From the NCBI GenBank assembly GCA_020633435.1, contig JACKDP010000002.1:844651-908650 (forward strand): a stretch of DNA of 64,000 bases, in the 5' to 3' direction. The position numbers were made by a program, and so were the translations under genes. Below, piece after piece: positions 38,244 to 46,290 of the stretch. Source of the DNA: Myxococcales bacterium. Its GTDB lineage: Bacteria; Myxococcota_A; Bradymonadia; UBA7976; UBA1532. The notes below the pieces were generated by a model. That model ran no database searches. It had not been told where the DNA came from and was given only the letters and a program-made list of their open reading frames with translations. Each line of letters starts with the position of its first letter. Position 1 is the stretch's first letter.

Positions 38244-39031
38244 CGGCCCTTCCAGACGGGCGGGCGCTTCTGCAGGAAGGCCATGACGCCCTCGGCGGTG
38301 TCCTCGAGCAGCCCGTTGATGACGAGGCGATCGCGCAGCGCGAACAGGGCGGGCTCCAGCGGCAGATCCATCGTCTGGTAGAGGGCGTCGCGGCCGAGCC
38401 GGACGACGGCCGGGGACCGCGCCGCCAGCGTGCCGGCCACCCGGGCCACGGTGGCGTCCAGGTCGGCCCGCGGCACCACGCGGTTGAGCAGGCGCAGCTC
38501 GCGGGCCTCCGGCGCCGGGATCTTCTCGCCCAGCAGCATGAGCTCCGAGGCCGTCTTCAGCCCCACATGCCGCACCAGCAGGGCCGTCACCATCATCGGC
38601 CAGAGGCCGACGTGGATCTCGGGCAGGCCCACGCGCACGTCGTCCGCCGCGATGGCCAGGTCGCAGGCCAGGAAGAGGCCCACCCCGCCGCCCAGGGCGT
38701 CCCCCGCGAGCCGCGCCACGGCCGGCTTGCCCAGGTGCGCGAACGCCAGCAAGAGCTCGGCGTACCGGCCCTTCTCGGCGATCTGCCCCGGGAAGCCCGC
38801 CTTCGCGCCCGCCATGCCGCCGGCCAGGTCGCCGCCCGCGCAGAAGGCCTTCTCGCCCGCGCCGGTCAGCACCACGACGCGCACGTCGGCGTCGTCCCGA
38901 GCCGCCTCCAGGGCGGCCTGCAGGCCCGCCATCACCTCGGCCGACAAGGCGTTTCGGCGCTCCGGCCGGTTGATGGTCAGGGTCAGCACCCCGTCGGCCA
39001 GGGACCGCTGCACCGCGTCTGACGCGCTCAT
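38240..39031 (-). CDS. enoyl-CoA hydratase/isomerase family protein, 263 aa
   Basis: Crotonase-fold signatures are clear: NRPERRNALSAEV, KAFCAGGDL for the oxyanion hole, and DALGGGVGLFLACDLAIA followed by GLPEIHVGL. In enoyl-CoA hydratases the third motif reads GGGCE with a catalytic Glu; here that Glu is Gly, while the Glu of PEI is kept. A one-Glu site fits an isomerase or another crotonase activity better than hydration. The length is normal for the family. It is probably a cytoplasmic fatty-acid enzyme and may serve the same pathway as the acyl-CoA dehydrogenase at 9070-10698. It is divergent from the AbrB-like gene. Confidence 0.88.
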   Translation of the reverse strand: MSASDAVQRSLADGVLTLTINRPERRNALSAEVMAGLQAALEAARDDADVRVVVLTGAGEKAFCAGGDLAGGMAGAKAGFPGQIAEKGRYAELLLAFAHLGKPAVARLAGDALGGGVGLFLACDLAIAADDVRVGLPEIHVGLWPMMVTALLVRHVGLKTASELMLLGEKIPAPEARELRLLNRVVPRADLDATVARVAGTLAARSPAVVRLGRDALYQTMDLPLEPALFALRDRLVINGLLEDTAEGVMAFLQKRPPVWKGR

Positions 39032-39107
39032 GAAAACCCCCTCTTGCTCCCGGGGCCCCGGTGCGGCGTACTCTCAAGGCGTACCCCGACCGCGAGCGAG
39101 GAGCAGC

Positions 39108-39341
39108 ATGGCAATCGTGACGATGGATTCTGCCGGCCGGGTGCCCCTGCCGCCAGACCTGCAGGCGCACCTCGGGCTCCGGCCGGGCGATCAGGTGGAG
39201 CTCCGCCTCACGCGGGACGGCCGCGTCATCCTCGACAAGGCCTCCATGCGGCGCGAGATGCGCCTCGCCGGCGAGCCCGAGCGCTCGGTCATCCGGCACG
39301 GCAGCGACGTGCGGCTGCGCTTCGGCCCGCCCAAGGACTAG
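39108..39341 (+). CDS. AbrB/SpoVT-like swapped-hairpin protein, 77 aa
   Basis: The ATG at 39108 follows a good ribosome site (GAGGAG, 6 bases away). The N-terminal 47 residues match the AbrB/SpoVT DNA-binding fold: DSAGRVPLPPDL, then GLRPGDQVELRLTRDGRVIL. These small proteins dimerise and bind DNA as transition regulators or toxin-antitoxin antitoxins. The C-terminal 30 residues are basic. No toxin gene is next to it, so a regulatory role is more likely. It is divergent from the crotonase gene (76 bases between starts). Confidence 0.78.
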   Translation: MAIVTMDSAGRVPLPPDLQAHLGLRPGDQVELRLTRDGRVILDKASMRREMRLAGEPERSVIRHGSDVRLRFGPPKD

Positions 39342-39354
39342 CCAGGGCCGCGCC

Positions 39355-39894
39355 TCAGGCGGTCATCTCCGCCAGCATGCCGGCCAGGTCGTCGGCGTGC
39401 TCCTCCTCCATGGCCAGGATGCCCTCCAGCATGCGGCGCGTGGTGGAGTCGTTGTTGCCGAGCCAGGCGACCATCTCCCGGTAGCTGTCGATGGCGATGC
39501 GCTCGGCGACGAGATCCTCCTTGATCATTTCGACCAGATCCTTGCCCTCCACGTACTCGGCGTGGCTGCGGGTCAGGAGGCCCTCGGGGGAGAAGTCGGG
39601 CTCGCCGCCGAGCTGGACGATGCGGGCGGCGATCTGATCGGCGTGCTGCTGCTCCTCGTTGGCGTGCACCAGGAACTCCGCGGCCACGCTCTGGGCGTTG
39701 ATGCCCTGGGCCATGAAGTGGTGCCGGCGGTAGCGCAGGACGCAGACGATCTCGGTGGCCAGCGCCTCGTTGAGCAGCTTGACGACGGTCTCGCGCTGGG
39801 CGCGGTAGCCGGCGGTCACGGCGCCGTTCTCGATGTGCGCGCGGGCGCGGGCCCGGAGCGTCTGCACGTCGGTGAGGAAGGGCTGATCAGTCAT
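39355..39894 (-). CDS. ferritin-like di-iron protein, 179 aa
   Basis: A four-helix ferritin-like fold is indicated by the metal-ligand pattern: Glu in NEALATEIVCVLRYRRHH, HANEEQQHADQIA, then Glu in EDLVAERIAIDSYREM and EGILAMEEEHADDLAGM. Length and motifs are close to bacterioferritin and to ferritin-like proteins of the DUF2202/Dps neighbourhood. There is no signal peptide. It probably oxidises and stores iron or protects DNA from peroxide. It converges on the AbrB-like gene with 13 bases between the ends. Confidence 0.82.
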   Translation of the reverse strand: MTDQPFLTDVQTLRARARAHIENGAVTAGYRAQRETVVKLLNEALATEIVCVLRYRRHHFMAQGINAQSVAAEFLVHANEEQQHADQIAARIVQLGGEPDFSPEGLLTRSHAEYVEGKDLVEMIKEDLVAERIAIDSYREMVAWLGNNDSTTRRMLEGILAMEEEHADDLAGMLAEMTA

Positions 39895-39987
39895 CGGGGG
39901 CTCCTTGGGGCCGGGGTGAACCAGGCCAACAGCATGCGCGGAGCCGCCGCTGGTCGCCAGTCATCTGACGGCGGCCGGGGCACGCCC

Positions 39988-40047
39988 GCGGCGGTCGCGG
40001 TGATCTTTTTCGACTTTCTGCGCGACGAGCCGCCGCATTGACCGATG
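39988..40047 (+). repeat. REP-like hairpin plus TGACCGATG tail in the recQ leader
   Basis: A hairpin pairs GCGGCGG (39988-39994) with CCGCCGC (40030-40036), extended by TCGCG (39995-39999) with CGCGA (40021-40025) across a small bulge; the 21-base loop holds CTTTTTC. TGCGCGAC starts at 40019 and TGACCGATG at 40039, 20 bases apart. The same two words with the same spacing lie upstream of the RAYT gene at 43119 and 43139. Confidence 0.65.
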
Positions 40048-40093
40048 GATCCAGGGGGGCCGGCGTGGTAGGTCGCCCCCGGAGAGGAGACCC

Positions 40094-42241
40094 ATGGCCC
40101 CCGAACGACCCAGCGACCCGGTGCTCGCGGCCCTCGGCCAGTGGTTCGGCTTCGACGCCTTCCACGCCGGCCAGCGCGACGTCATCGACGACGTCCTCGC
40201 GGGCCGCCCGACGGTCGCCGTCATGCCCACCGGCGCCGGCAAGAGCCTCTGCTACCAGCTCCCGGCCCTGCTGCTGGAGGGCGTCGCGGTCGTCGTCTCC
40301 CCGCTCATCGCGCTGATGAAGGACCAGGTCGACAGCCTGCAAGCACGCGGAATCCCAGCCGATTTCGTGAACAGCAGCCAGAGCCAGGACGACCAGCGCG
40401 CGGTCATCGACCGGATGCTGGGCGGCGAGCTGAAGCTGGTCTACGTCGCCCCGGAGCGCTTCCGGCAGACCACCTTCGTCCGCGCGCTGCGGCAGGTCCC
40501 GCTCTCGCTCTTCGCGGTCGACGAGGCCCACTGCATCTCGCGCTGGGGCCACGACTTCCGGCCCGACTACACCCGGCTGGGCGAGGTCATCGAGGCCCTG
40601 CGCCCGCCCCGCGTCCTCGCGTGTACGGCCACCGCGACGCCCGAGGTCCGCACCGACATCCACGGCGTCCTCGGCCTCGCCGATCCCGCCATCCACATCG
40701 CCGGCTTCCTGCGGGAGAACCTGTTCCTGGAGTCGCGCCTCTGCGGCGGCGACAAGGACCGCGAGCGGCGGCTCGCCAGCTTCCTCAAGAGCCCCGAGGG
40801 CAGCGACGGCGCCATCATCCTCTACGCCAGCACCCGCAAGCGCGTGGACCAGTTCGCCCGCATCTGCCGGCAGATCGTCGGCGCCCACGACGTCGTGGCC
40901 TACCACGGCGGCATGGACGACGCCGAGCGCTCCGACGCGCAGGACCGCTTCATGCGCGGCGAAGCGCGCATCGCGGTGGCCACCAACGCGTTCGGCATGG
41001 GCGTCGACCGGGCGGACGTGCGCGCGGTCGTCCACGTCGACCTGCCCCGCACGGTGGAGGGCTACTACCAGGAGGTCGGCCGCGCGGGCCGCGACGGCGC
41101 CCCTGCCCGGTGCCTGCTGCTGCACAACCCCACGGACACCCGGGTCCACGAGTTCCTCATCGACCGCAGCCACCCCACGCCCGAGGTCCTCGGCGAGGTC
41201 TGGCGGCTGCTGCACGAGGCGGGGCCCGAGGCCAGCGTCTACCAGAGCGATCTCGAGGCCCACCTGGCGTCGGCCGACCTCGACGGCATGGTGGAGCCCG
41301 CCCTCCGCCAGCTCAGCCGCATCGACGCCGCCTGGTTCGACGGCACCGCGTGGCGGGCCGCCGCGGGCGCGCCGGCCGACCCCGCCGAGCTCGGCCTCGA
41401 CTTCGACCGCATCGCCCTGCACCGCGACCACGAGTACCAGAAGCTCGGGCTCATGCGCCGGTTCGTCCAGGAGCCCGGCTGCCGGCACGCCTTCATCCTG
41501 CACTACTTCGGCGAGGCCGCCCCGGCCGTCTGCCCGGGCTGCGACCGGTGCCACCGCGAAGACAGCGTCGGCGGCGTCCCTGGCCTCGTCCACGGCGAGC
41601 CCGACGAGGCCGAGCTGCTCACGCTGCGCAAGGCCCTCGCCGGCGCGGCGCGGGCCGAGGGCCGGTTCGGCCTGCGCAAGGTCGCCGCCATGCTCGCCGG
41701 CAAGCGCACCCGCGCCCTCGAGGGCAGCTCGCTCCTGCAGCTCAGCACCTTCGGCATCCTCGCGCCGCTGCACCCCGACGCCTGCGCCGAACTCCTCAAG
41801 GTGCTCGTCGACCAGGGCCTCTGCCGGATGGCCGGCAGCGAGTACCCCCTGCTCGAGATCACGCGGGAAGGCTGGGAGGTCATGCAGGGCCGGGCCACGC
41901 CGAGCTTCCGCCCGCCCCCGCACCTCGTCCCCGGCAGCCCGCTCGGCAAGCGCGTCCAGCTCCTGCGCAGCGGCGGCGGCAGCCGGGCGGCCACGGCCGA
42001 GACCCCCGCCATCGACGCCGACCCCGAGATCGTCGAAGCCCTGCGCGGCTTCCGCGCCGGCCTCGCCCGCGACAGGGGCGTGCCGCCCTACGTCATCTTC
42101 AACGACCGCAGCCTCTTCGCCCTGGCCGCCCAGCCCCCGGACACCGAGGCCGCCTTCCTCGCCGTCCCGGGCCTCGGCCCTGGCAAGTGGGCCAGCTTCG
42201 GCCCTGCCCTGCTCGACGCCCTCGCGCCGTTCAGCGACTGA
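40094..42241 (+). CDS. recQ: ATP-dependent DNA helicase RecQ, 715 aa
   Basis: RecQ unwinds DNA 3' to 5' in recombination repair and fork restart. Helicase motifs are complete: MPTGAGKS (Lys50), SPLIALMKDQV, DEAH at 143-146, CTATATPEVR, and QEVGRAGRDG. The RecQ zinc site is intact, with a first Cys in PGCRHAF and three more at 480, 483 and 486 (CPGCDRC). A winged-helix region follows, and a HRDC domain closes the protein (about 635-712, PPYVIFNDRSLFAL). The length is somewhat above the 610 residues of E. coli RecQ. The ATG at 40094 has GGAGAGGAG upstream. A REP-like hairpin lies 47 bases before the start. Confidence 0.93.
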   Translation: MAPERPSDPVLAALGQWFGFDAFHAGQRDVIDDVLAGRPTVAVMPTGAGKSLCYQLPALLLEGVAVVVSPLIALMKDQVDSLQARGIPADFVNSSQSQDDQRAVIDRMLGGELKLVYVAPERFRQTTFVRALRQVPLSLFAVDEAHCISRWGHDFRPDYTRLGEVIEALRPPRVLACTATATPEVRTDIHGVLGLADPAIHIAGFLRENLFLESRLCGGDKDRERRLASFLKSPEGSDGAIILYASTRKRVDQFARICRQIVGAHDVVAYHGGMDDAERSDAQDRFMRGEARIAVATNAFGMGVDRADVRAVVHVDLPRTVEGYYQEVGRAGRDGAPARCLLLHNPTDTRVHEFLIDRSHPTPEVLGEVWRLLHEAGPEASVYQSDLEAHLASADLDGMVEPALRQLSRIDAAWFDGTAWRAAAGAPADPAELGLDFDRIALHRDHEYQKLGLMRRFVQEPGCRHAFILHYFGEAAPAVCPGCDRCHREDSVGGVPGLVHGEPDEAELLTLRKALAGAARAEGRFGLRKVAAMLAGKRTRALEGSSLLQLSTFGILAPLHPDACAELLKVLVDQGLCRMAGSEYPLLEITREGWEVMQGRATPSFRPPPHLVPGSPLGKRVQLLRSGGGSRAATAETPAIDADPEIVEALRGFRAGLARDRGVPPYVIFNDRSLFALAAQPPDTEAAFLAVPGLGPGKWASFGPALLDALAPFSD

Positions 42242-42411
42242 CCCGACGGCGATCTTCGAAGAAAAACAGTGGCTTTGGTGAGACCCGGGGACGCTGGCGC
42301 AGCGAGCAAAGAGGCGAACCGAGCCGGGCGAGACCGGGTCGCTTCGGACGAGCAACGACGCCAGCGGCGACATGGGCCCGCCAGGCGACGGGACACCGCT
42401 TGATCGATGCT

Positions 42412-42903
42412 CTAGAACCGCCCTCCCAGCACCAGCCCGGGCCCGTCGGGCCCGAAGGACGGCGCCAGGCTGAACGGCCGGATGACCGGATCCGGCGCCT
42501 TCGGCGTCGCCGCCGGCCCCGGCGGCTCCAGGGCCCAGAGCGTCACCCCGGCCGCCACCAGGGCCGCGCCCAGCCCGATGGACAGGGCCCCCAGCGACTT
42601 GAAGCGCCCCGCCGAGTCCTGCAGCCGCAGCGCCTCGCGCTGGCTGAGCCCGGTCACGACCCCGCGCTCATCCCGCGCCGCGTCCGTCACCGCGCTCTCG
42701 TCGTCGACCCCGTTCGCGTAGCTCAGGAGGCCCAGCGTCACCGCCACCCCGCCCCCGACCAGGCACGCCCAGCGCGCCCCCCGCCAGGCCAGCCGGGGAT
42801 CCTCCACCTCCGTCGCCGCCGCCGCCTCGGCCGGCACCGCCTGCGCACGACCCAGCGTCGGCGCCAGCGCCATCATCACGACGAAGGAACGGACAGCACG
42901 CAT
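42412..42903 (-). CDS. small exported membrane protein, 163 aa
   Basis: The ATG at 42903 has GGAGGAG upstream and starts a signal peptide (VMMALAPTLGRAQA). Two hydrophobic segments follow (WACLVGGGVAVTLGLLSYA, about 48-68, and LGALSIGLGAALVAAGVTLWAL, about 105-126). The C-terminus ends in GPGLVLGGRF. The arrangement of two membrane segments plus a short strand-like tail ending in Phe resembles the end of the PEGA proteins in this window without their TPR/PEGA part. No function is known. Bases 42242-42411, between this gene's end and recQ, hold no gene I can support. Confidence 0.68.
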   Translation of the reverse strand: MRAVRSFVVMMALAPTLGRAQAVPAEAAAATEVEDPRLAWRGARWACLVGGGVAVTLGLLSYANGVDDESAVTDAARDERGVVTGLSQREALRLQDSAGRFKSLGALSIGLGAALVAAGVTLWALEPPGPAATPKAPDPVIRPFSLAPSFGPDGPGLVLGGRF

Positions 42904-43026
42904 CGATCTCCTCCACCCCCCCGGGGTCCTCCGGGCCCATGTTGGCACGATCCGCCAGGCGGGAGGTAGCCCTCGCCCCGAAGCGCCCAGCGCCCCGCAT
43001 TCCGCCCCCGCCGCAACTCTGCACCA

Positions 43027-43051
43027 CCCCCAGGACATACCCGGTAGGACG
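43027..43051 (+). repeat. left copy of a 25-26 bp direct repeat flanking the RAYT gene
   Basis: CCCCCAG, a short variable part, then TACCCGGTAGGACG. The right copy at 44322-44347 has CCCCCAG, a variable part, then TACCCGGTAGCACG. About 20 positions are identical, including an unbroken TACCCGGTAG (43038-43047 and 44334-44343). The copies bracket the transposase gene in the same orientation. Confidence 0.55.
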
Positions 43052-43089
43052 CCCGGCCCTGCACCGATTGCGCCTGAAGCCCGCACTTC

Positions 43090-43147
43090 GGGGCCGGCGC
43101 CCACTTTTTTTCAGAAAGTGCGCGACACCGGCCCCGACTGACCGATG
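43090..43147 (+). repeat. REP-like nested hairpin plus TGACCGATG tail in the RAYT leader
   Basis: The outer stem is GGGGCCGG (43090-43097) with CCGGCCCC (43128-43135), a perfect 8-bp match; the inner stem is CACTTT (43102-43107) with AAAGTG (43115-43120) around a T-rich loop. TGCGCGAC starts at 43119 and TGACCGATG at 43139. The element ends 34 bases before the transposase start, where RAYT genes commonly have a REP. Confidence 0.65.
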
Positions 43148-43181
43148 AGGAGGGGGCAACCTGAGAAGGAGGCCTCCCCCC

Positions 43182-44117
43182 ATGGCCGAGAAGCTCCGCA
43201 TCGAGGACCCACGCCGGGCGCTGTTCACCGCCAGGCTGGGCATCCTCATGTCCATCTACGAGACGACCAGCAAGGTCATCGACGACCGCTTCGCCTTCAT
43301 CCCCACCGAGCAGTGCTCCGAGATACTCCTCGGCGTCCTGGCGCAGGCGCAGCGCATGTTCCCCCTCATCGACGTCTACGCCTTCCACTTCCTCTCCAAC
43401 CACCTGCACCTGCTCATCGGTGCCCCCACGCTCACCCAGAAGAGCGCCTTCCTCGAGTGGACCCTCCGCGAAATCTCCAGACGTATCAACAAGTTGCTTG
43501 GGCGGACGGGCAGTCTGCTCGACCAGAACCACTGCATCCAGATCACGACCGCCGAGCACGCGCTCCAGCGATTGCGGTACATCATGGGGCAGGCCACGGC
43601 GCAGTTCCTGGCCCGCCACCCGGCCGACGACATCTTCCCGAGCTCGACGCCGTACCTGCTCTTCGGCAGGGCCGTCGAGGGCGTCTTCCGCTACGCGAAC
43701 GCGGAGCCCATGACGCTGAAGGTCCGCATCGACCGCCTCCCCGGCCTTGAGGACTTGACCCCGAAGGACCACCGAGCGCTGATGTGGACGCTGGCCGATG
43801 ATTTGGCGGCCGAAGCCCGCCCCCGGCGGAAGAAGGCGGGTGTTCGCATCCCCACCCCAGAGGCCCTCCGCAAGCTCGACCCGATGACCCGGCCGAGAGA
43901 GCGAGACCGCAGCCCCGCGCCCGTCGTCCACGGTCCGCCCGAGCACCACGAGGAGTGGCGCGAGCTGCACGCCGAGCTGCGGGCCGCCTACACCACTTCG
44001 TCGCGCGCCTACTACGCGTGGCAGGCCGATCCCAGCCAGCCGATGATCCCGTGGCCGCCCCATACGCTGCCACCGGCCTTCGCCCGACCGAGACGACCCC
44101 GAGCCGGCGCGGCCTGA
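43182..44117 (+). CDS. REP-associated tyrosine transposase-like protein (HUH/Y1), 311 aa
   Basis: RAYTs are single-strand DNA transposases related to IS200/IS605 TnpA that recognise REP hairpins. The HUH motif is NHLHLLIG (His74, His76), preceded by FHFLS. The probable nucleophile is Tyr133 in LRYIMGQ, matching the YIxxQ helix of TnpA with Gln137. The N-terminal 170 residues carry the fold; the remaining 140 are basic and Pro-rich and have no assignment. The ATG at 43182 has AAGGAGG upstream. No partner tnpB is present, and the gene stands alone between chromosomal genes, so it is more likely a domesticated RAYT than an active insertion sequence. Direct repeats flank it and a REP-like hairpin precedes it. 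Confidence 0.78.
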   Translation: MAEKLRIEDPRRALFTARLGILMSIYETTSKVIDDRFAFIPTEQCSEILLGVLAQAQRMFPLIDVYAFHFLSNHLHLLIGAPTLTQKSAFLEWTLREISRRINKLLGRTGSLLDQNHCIQITTAEHALQRLRYIMGQATAQFLARHPADDIFPSSTPYLLFGRAVEGVFRYANAEPMTLKVRIDRLPGLEDLTPKDHRALMWTLADDLAAEARPRRKKAGVRIPTPEALRKLDPMTRPRERDRSPAPVVHGPPEHHEEWRELHAELRAAYTTSSRAYYAWQADPSQPMIPWPPHTLPPAFARPRRPRAGAA

Positions 44118-44414
44118 CCGCTCGCCGGCGTCCTCGAAGTCGCAGTCCGCGCCCGCCCCAAGCGGATGGCGGGAGACGTGCGCCCACCGTCCTGATTTCG
44201 GACCGCTGGCGCAGCCCCAGAGCGCCGGGGCTGACCATCTCGCCCCGCTCGTGGCGAAGCCACCGCCACCCCGCCGCTCCGCCCCCTCGCCGAAATTCCA
44301 GCCCAGCCGCCCGATTTCAGGCCCCCAGAAGTGTACCCGGTAGCACGGCTGCGGCTTGATCCGGCGCGCGCACCCTGCCACAACGGGGGCGACGTTCGGC
44401 CAAGGAGGTCCTAG
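44118..44414. other. intergenic region right of the RAYT gene
   Basis: No gene is supported here. It holds a hairpin CAGCCCC (44212-44218) with GGGGCTG (44227-44233) and an 8-base loop, without a T run, and the right copy of the direct repeat (44322-44347). The ribosome site of the next gene (AAGGAGG, 44402-44408) closes it. Confidence 0.5.
44322..44347 (+). repeat. right copy of the direct repeat flanking the RAYT gene
   Basis: Matches the left copy at 43027-43051, with an identical ten-base core TACCCGGTAG. See that entry for the comparison. Confidence 0.55.
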
Positions 44415-44852
44415 ATGCGCGCCTTCATCCTGCCCCTCGCCCTCGCGCTGCCCCTCGCCCTCGCGCTCGCGCCCCTCGTGGGTTGCGGCCCCGCTCAGAC
44501 CAACACGCCCGTCCCCGGCCCCCCCGTCCCGGGCCTGAACATGAACGGCAAGTGGTACAGCGACGAGTTCGGCGAGATGATGATCATCCAGGACAAAAAC
44601 GGCTTCCGCGGCACCTACGAGGATCCCCGCGGCCCCGATCACAACGGCCGCTTCCAGGGCGCCATCCAGGGCGATCTGCTCACCCTTGAGTGGGTCAAGC
44701 CCGGCAACCCGGTCGCCGCCATCATGCCCGTCCGCGGCAAGGGCTACCTGCGCATCATTCAGAGCGGCAAGCGCCTCGAGGGCCGCTGGGGCTACGACGA
44801 CTCCATCGACGATGGTGGCAAGTGGACGGCCGAGAAGTCGCAGTTCCAGTGA
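44415..44852 (+). CDS. small lipoprotein, 145 aa
   Basis: A strong ribosome site (AAGGAGG) lies 6 bases before the ATG. The lipoprotein signal ends LAPLVGC at Cys24. The mature domain of about 110 residues is strand-rich: GKWYSDEFGEMMIIQD, GTYEDPRGPDHNGRFQG, LEGRWGYDDS. This pattern of repeated Gly-x-(Trp/Tyr) strands recalls small lipocalin-like or avidin-like barrels that hold a ligand, but the match is only by general appearance. It converges on pabB with 6 bases between the ends. Confidence 0.72.
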   Translation: MRAFILPLALALPLALALAPLVGCGPAQTNTPVPGPPVPGLNMNGKWYSDEFGEMMIIQDKNGFRGTYEDPRGPDHNGRFQGAIQGDLLTLEWVKPGNPVAAIMPVRGKGYLRIIQSGKRLEGRWGYDDSIDDGGKWTAEKSQFQ

Positions 44853-44858
44853 CCCCGC

Positions 44859-46223
44859 TCACGCATCGGCCAGGGCGTCCAGGAAGGCCTGCGCCTTGAC
44901 CAGCGCCTCTGCGTGCTCCGCCGCCGCCTCCGAGTCGGCCACGATGCCGCCCCCCGCGCTGTAGTACAGCCGCCCCCCGGCCACCCACGCCGTCCGGATG
45001 GCGATGTTCAAGTCGCCCCCGCCCCGCGCGTCCACGTAGCCCACGCTGCCGCAATAGATGCCCCGCCGCACCGGCTCCAGCGCCTCGATGATCTGCATCG
45101 CCCGCAGCCGCGGCGCGCCCGTGATGCTGCCTCCCGGAAACGTCGCCCGCAGCAGGTCCGCCAGCCGGTGCGGCGCCTCCAGCCGCCCCACCACCGTGCT
45201 CACCAGGTGGTGCACCGTCGCGTAGGACTCCAGCGCCAGCAGCCGGGGCACCTGCACCGTCCCCGGCGCGCAGACGCGGCCCAGGTCGTTGCGCTGCAGG
45301 TCGACGATCATCACGTGCTCGGCCTGGTCCTTGGCGCTCGCGCGCAGCTCGGCCGCCAGCGCGGCGTCCGCGGCGTCGTCGGCCCCGCGCGGCCGCGTGC
45401 CCTTGATGGGCCGCGTCTCCACGGCCCCGTCGGCCGACCACGCCAGGAACCGCTCCGGGCTGAGGCTCAGCACCGCCGTGTCCGCCGACGGGCGCACGCA
45501 CGCCGCGAAGGGCACCGGCGAGCGCGCCGCCAGCCGCGCGAAGAGCGCCGCCGGATCCCCCGAAGAGACCGGCGCCTCGAAGCGGATCGCGTAGTTGATC
45601 TGGTAGACGTCCCCCGCCGTGATGTGGGCCTGGATGCGCGCGACCGCCGCCCGGTGCTCGACCGCCGACGTGGTCGCGACGGCCGGCCCCAGCGGCCGCA
45701 GCGCGGGCTCGCCCGTCCCCCCGCCCAGCAGCCGCGCCGCCAGCGCCTCGGCCGCGGCGTCGTCCTCGGCCGAGATCCAGCCCGCCCCCGTCGCCCGGTC
45801 GTGCACCCACGCCGCCCGGTAGCGCGCCGCCCACAGGTCGGGCAGGTGCCCCTCGGCCGCCGCCAGCGCCGGCACCTCCTCCACGCTGCGGCCCAGGTCG
45901 TAGCCGAGCAGGCAGGCCACCCGCGGACACAGCCCCGGCGTCTCCCCACCACGCGCCCGATCCGCCAGGGCTTCGAGCCGCCCGAACGGGTCCGCCCCCT
46001 CCCCCCGCGGCACCTCGAGCACCTCGACGGGATCGAGCATCAGCGCCTCGAACCGCGCCGGCGCCACCGCCGGGCCGCCCGCCGCCAGCAGCGCGCCGCC
46101 CACCGGCATGCCGTGGCGCGCCGTCCACGCGGCTGGCCCGTCGCCCCCCGCCGGCAGCGGCCGGACGACCCCGCCACCACCAGACAACCCTGCAGAATCA
46201 CGAGGAAACTTCTTCGACGGCAA
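44859..46223 (-). CDS. pabB: aminodeoxychorismate synthase component I (PabB), 454 aa
   Basis: PabB converts chorismate and ammonia to 4-amino-4-deoxychorismate for folate synthesis. The chorismate-binding fold is clear: GDVYQINYAIRFE, SLSPERFL, RPIKGTRPRG, VDLQRNDLGRVC, TFPGGSITGAP and YCGSVGY. The Lys of PIKGT is the residue that separates aminodeoxychorismate synthase from anthranilate synthase. The glutaminase subunit and the lyase are not adjacent. The start is uncertain: TTG 46223 opens the frame, but a later TTG at 46190 is possible. It is divergent from the TldD gene. Confidence 0.88.
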   Translation of the reverse strand: MPSKKFPRDSAGLSGGGGVVRPLPAGGDGPAAWTARHGMPVGGALLAAGGPAVAPARFEALMLDPVEVLEVPRGEGADPFGRLEALADRARGGETPGLCPRVACLLGYDLGRSVEEVPALAAAEGHLPDLWAARYRAAWVHDRATGAGWISAEDDAAAEALAARLLGGGTGEPALRPLGPAVATTSAVEHRAAVARIQAHITAGDVYQINYAIRFEAPVSSGDPAALFARLAARSPVPFAACVRPSADTAVLSLSPERFLAWSADGAVETRPIKGTRPRGADDAADAALAAELRASAKDQAEHVMIVDLQRNDLGRVCAPGTVQVPRLLALESYATVHHLVSTVVGRLEAPHRLADLLRATFPGGSITGAPRLRAMQIIEALEPVRRGIYCGSVGYVDARGGGDLNIAIRTAWVAGGRLYYSAGGGIVADSEAAAEHAEALVKAQAFLDALADA

Positions 46224-46225
46224 CC

Positions 46226-46254
46226 TTGACGCCCTCGTGTGGTCCTACTAGCTT
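46226..46254 (+). promoter_or_regulatory. candidate sigma-70-type promoter for the tldD-PP2C-PEGA operon
   Basis: TTGACG (46226-46231) is followed by a 17-base spacer and TAGCTT (46249-46254). The -35 matches consensus at five of six positions; the -10 is weak. Transcription would start near 46261, 30 bases before the ATG at 46291. The -35 overlaps the assumed pabB start, which may mean pabB starts further in. Confidence 0.4.
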
Positions 46255-46290
46255 GTCGCCCACGCCGGGCCCCGAGGAGCTCCCACCGCG

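Noticed and set aside
43182..44117. Active IS200/IS605 insertion sequence
   Set aside because: No tnpB, no clear left and right hairpin ends of that family, and a long unrelated C-terminus; a solitary RAYT-like gene fits better.
44212..44233. Intrinsic terminator after the RAYT gene
   Set aside because: The hairpin has seven pairs but no T run follows.
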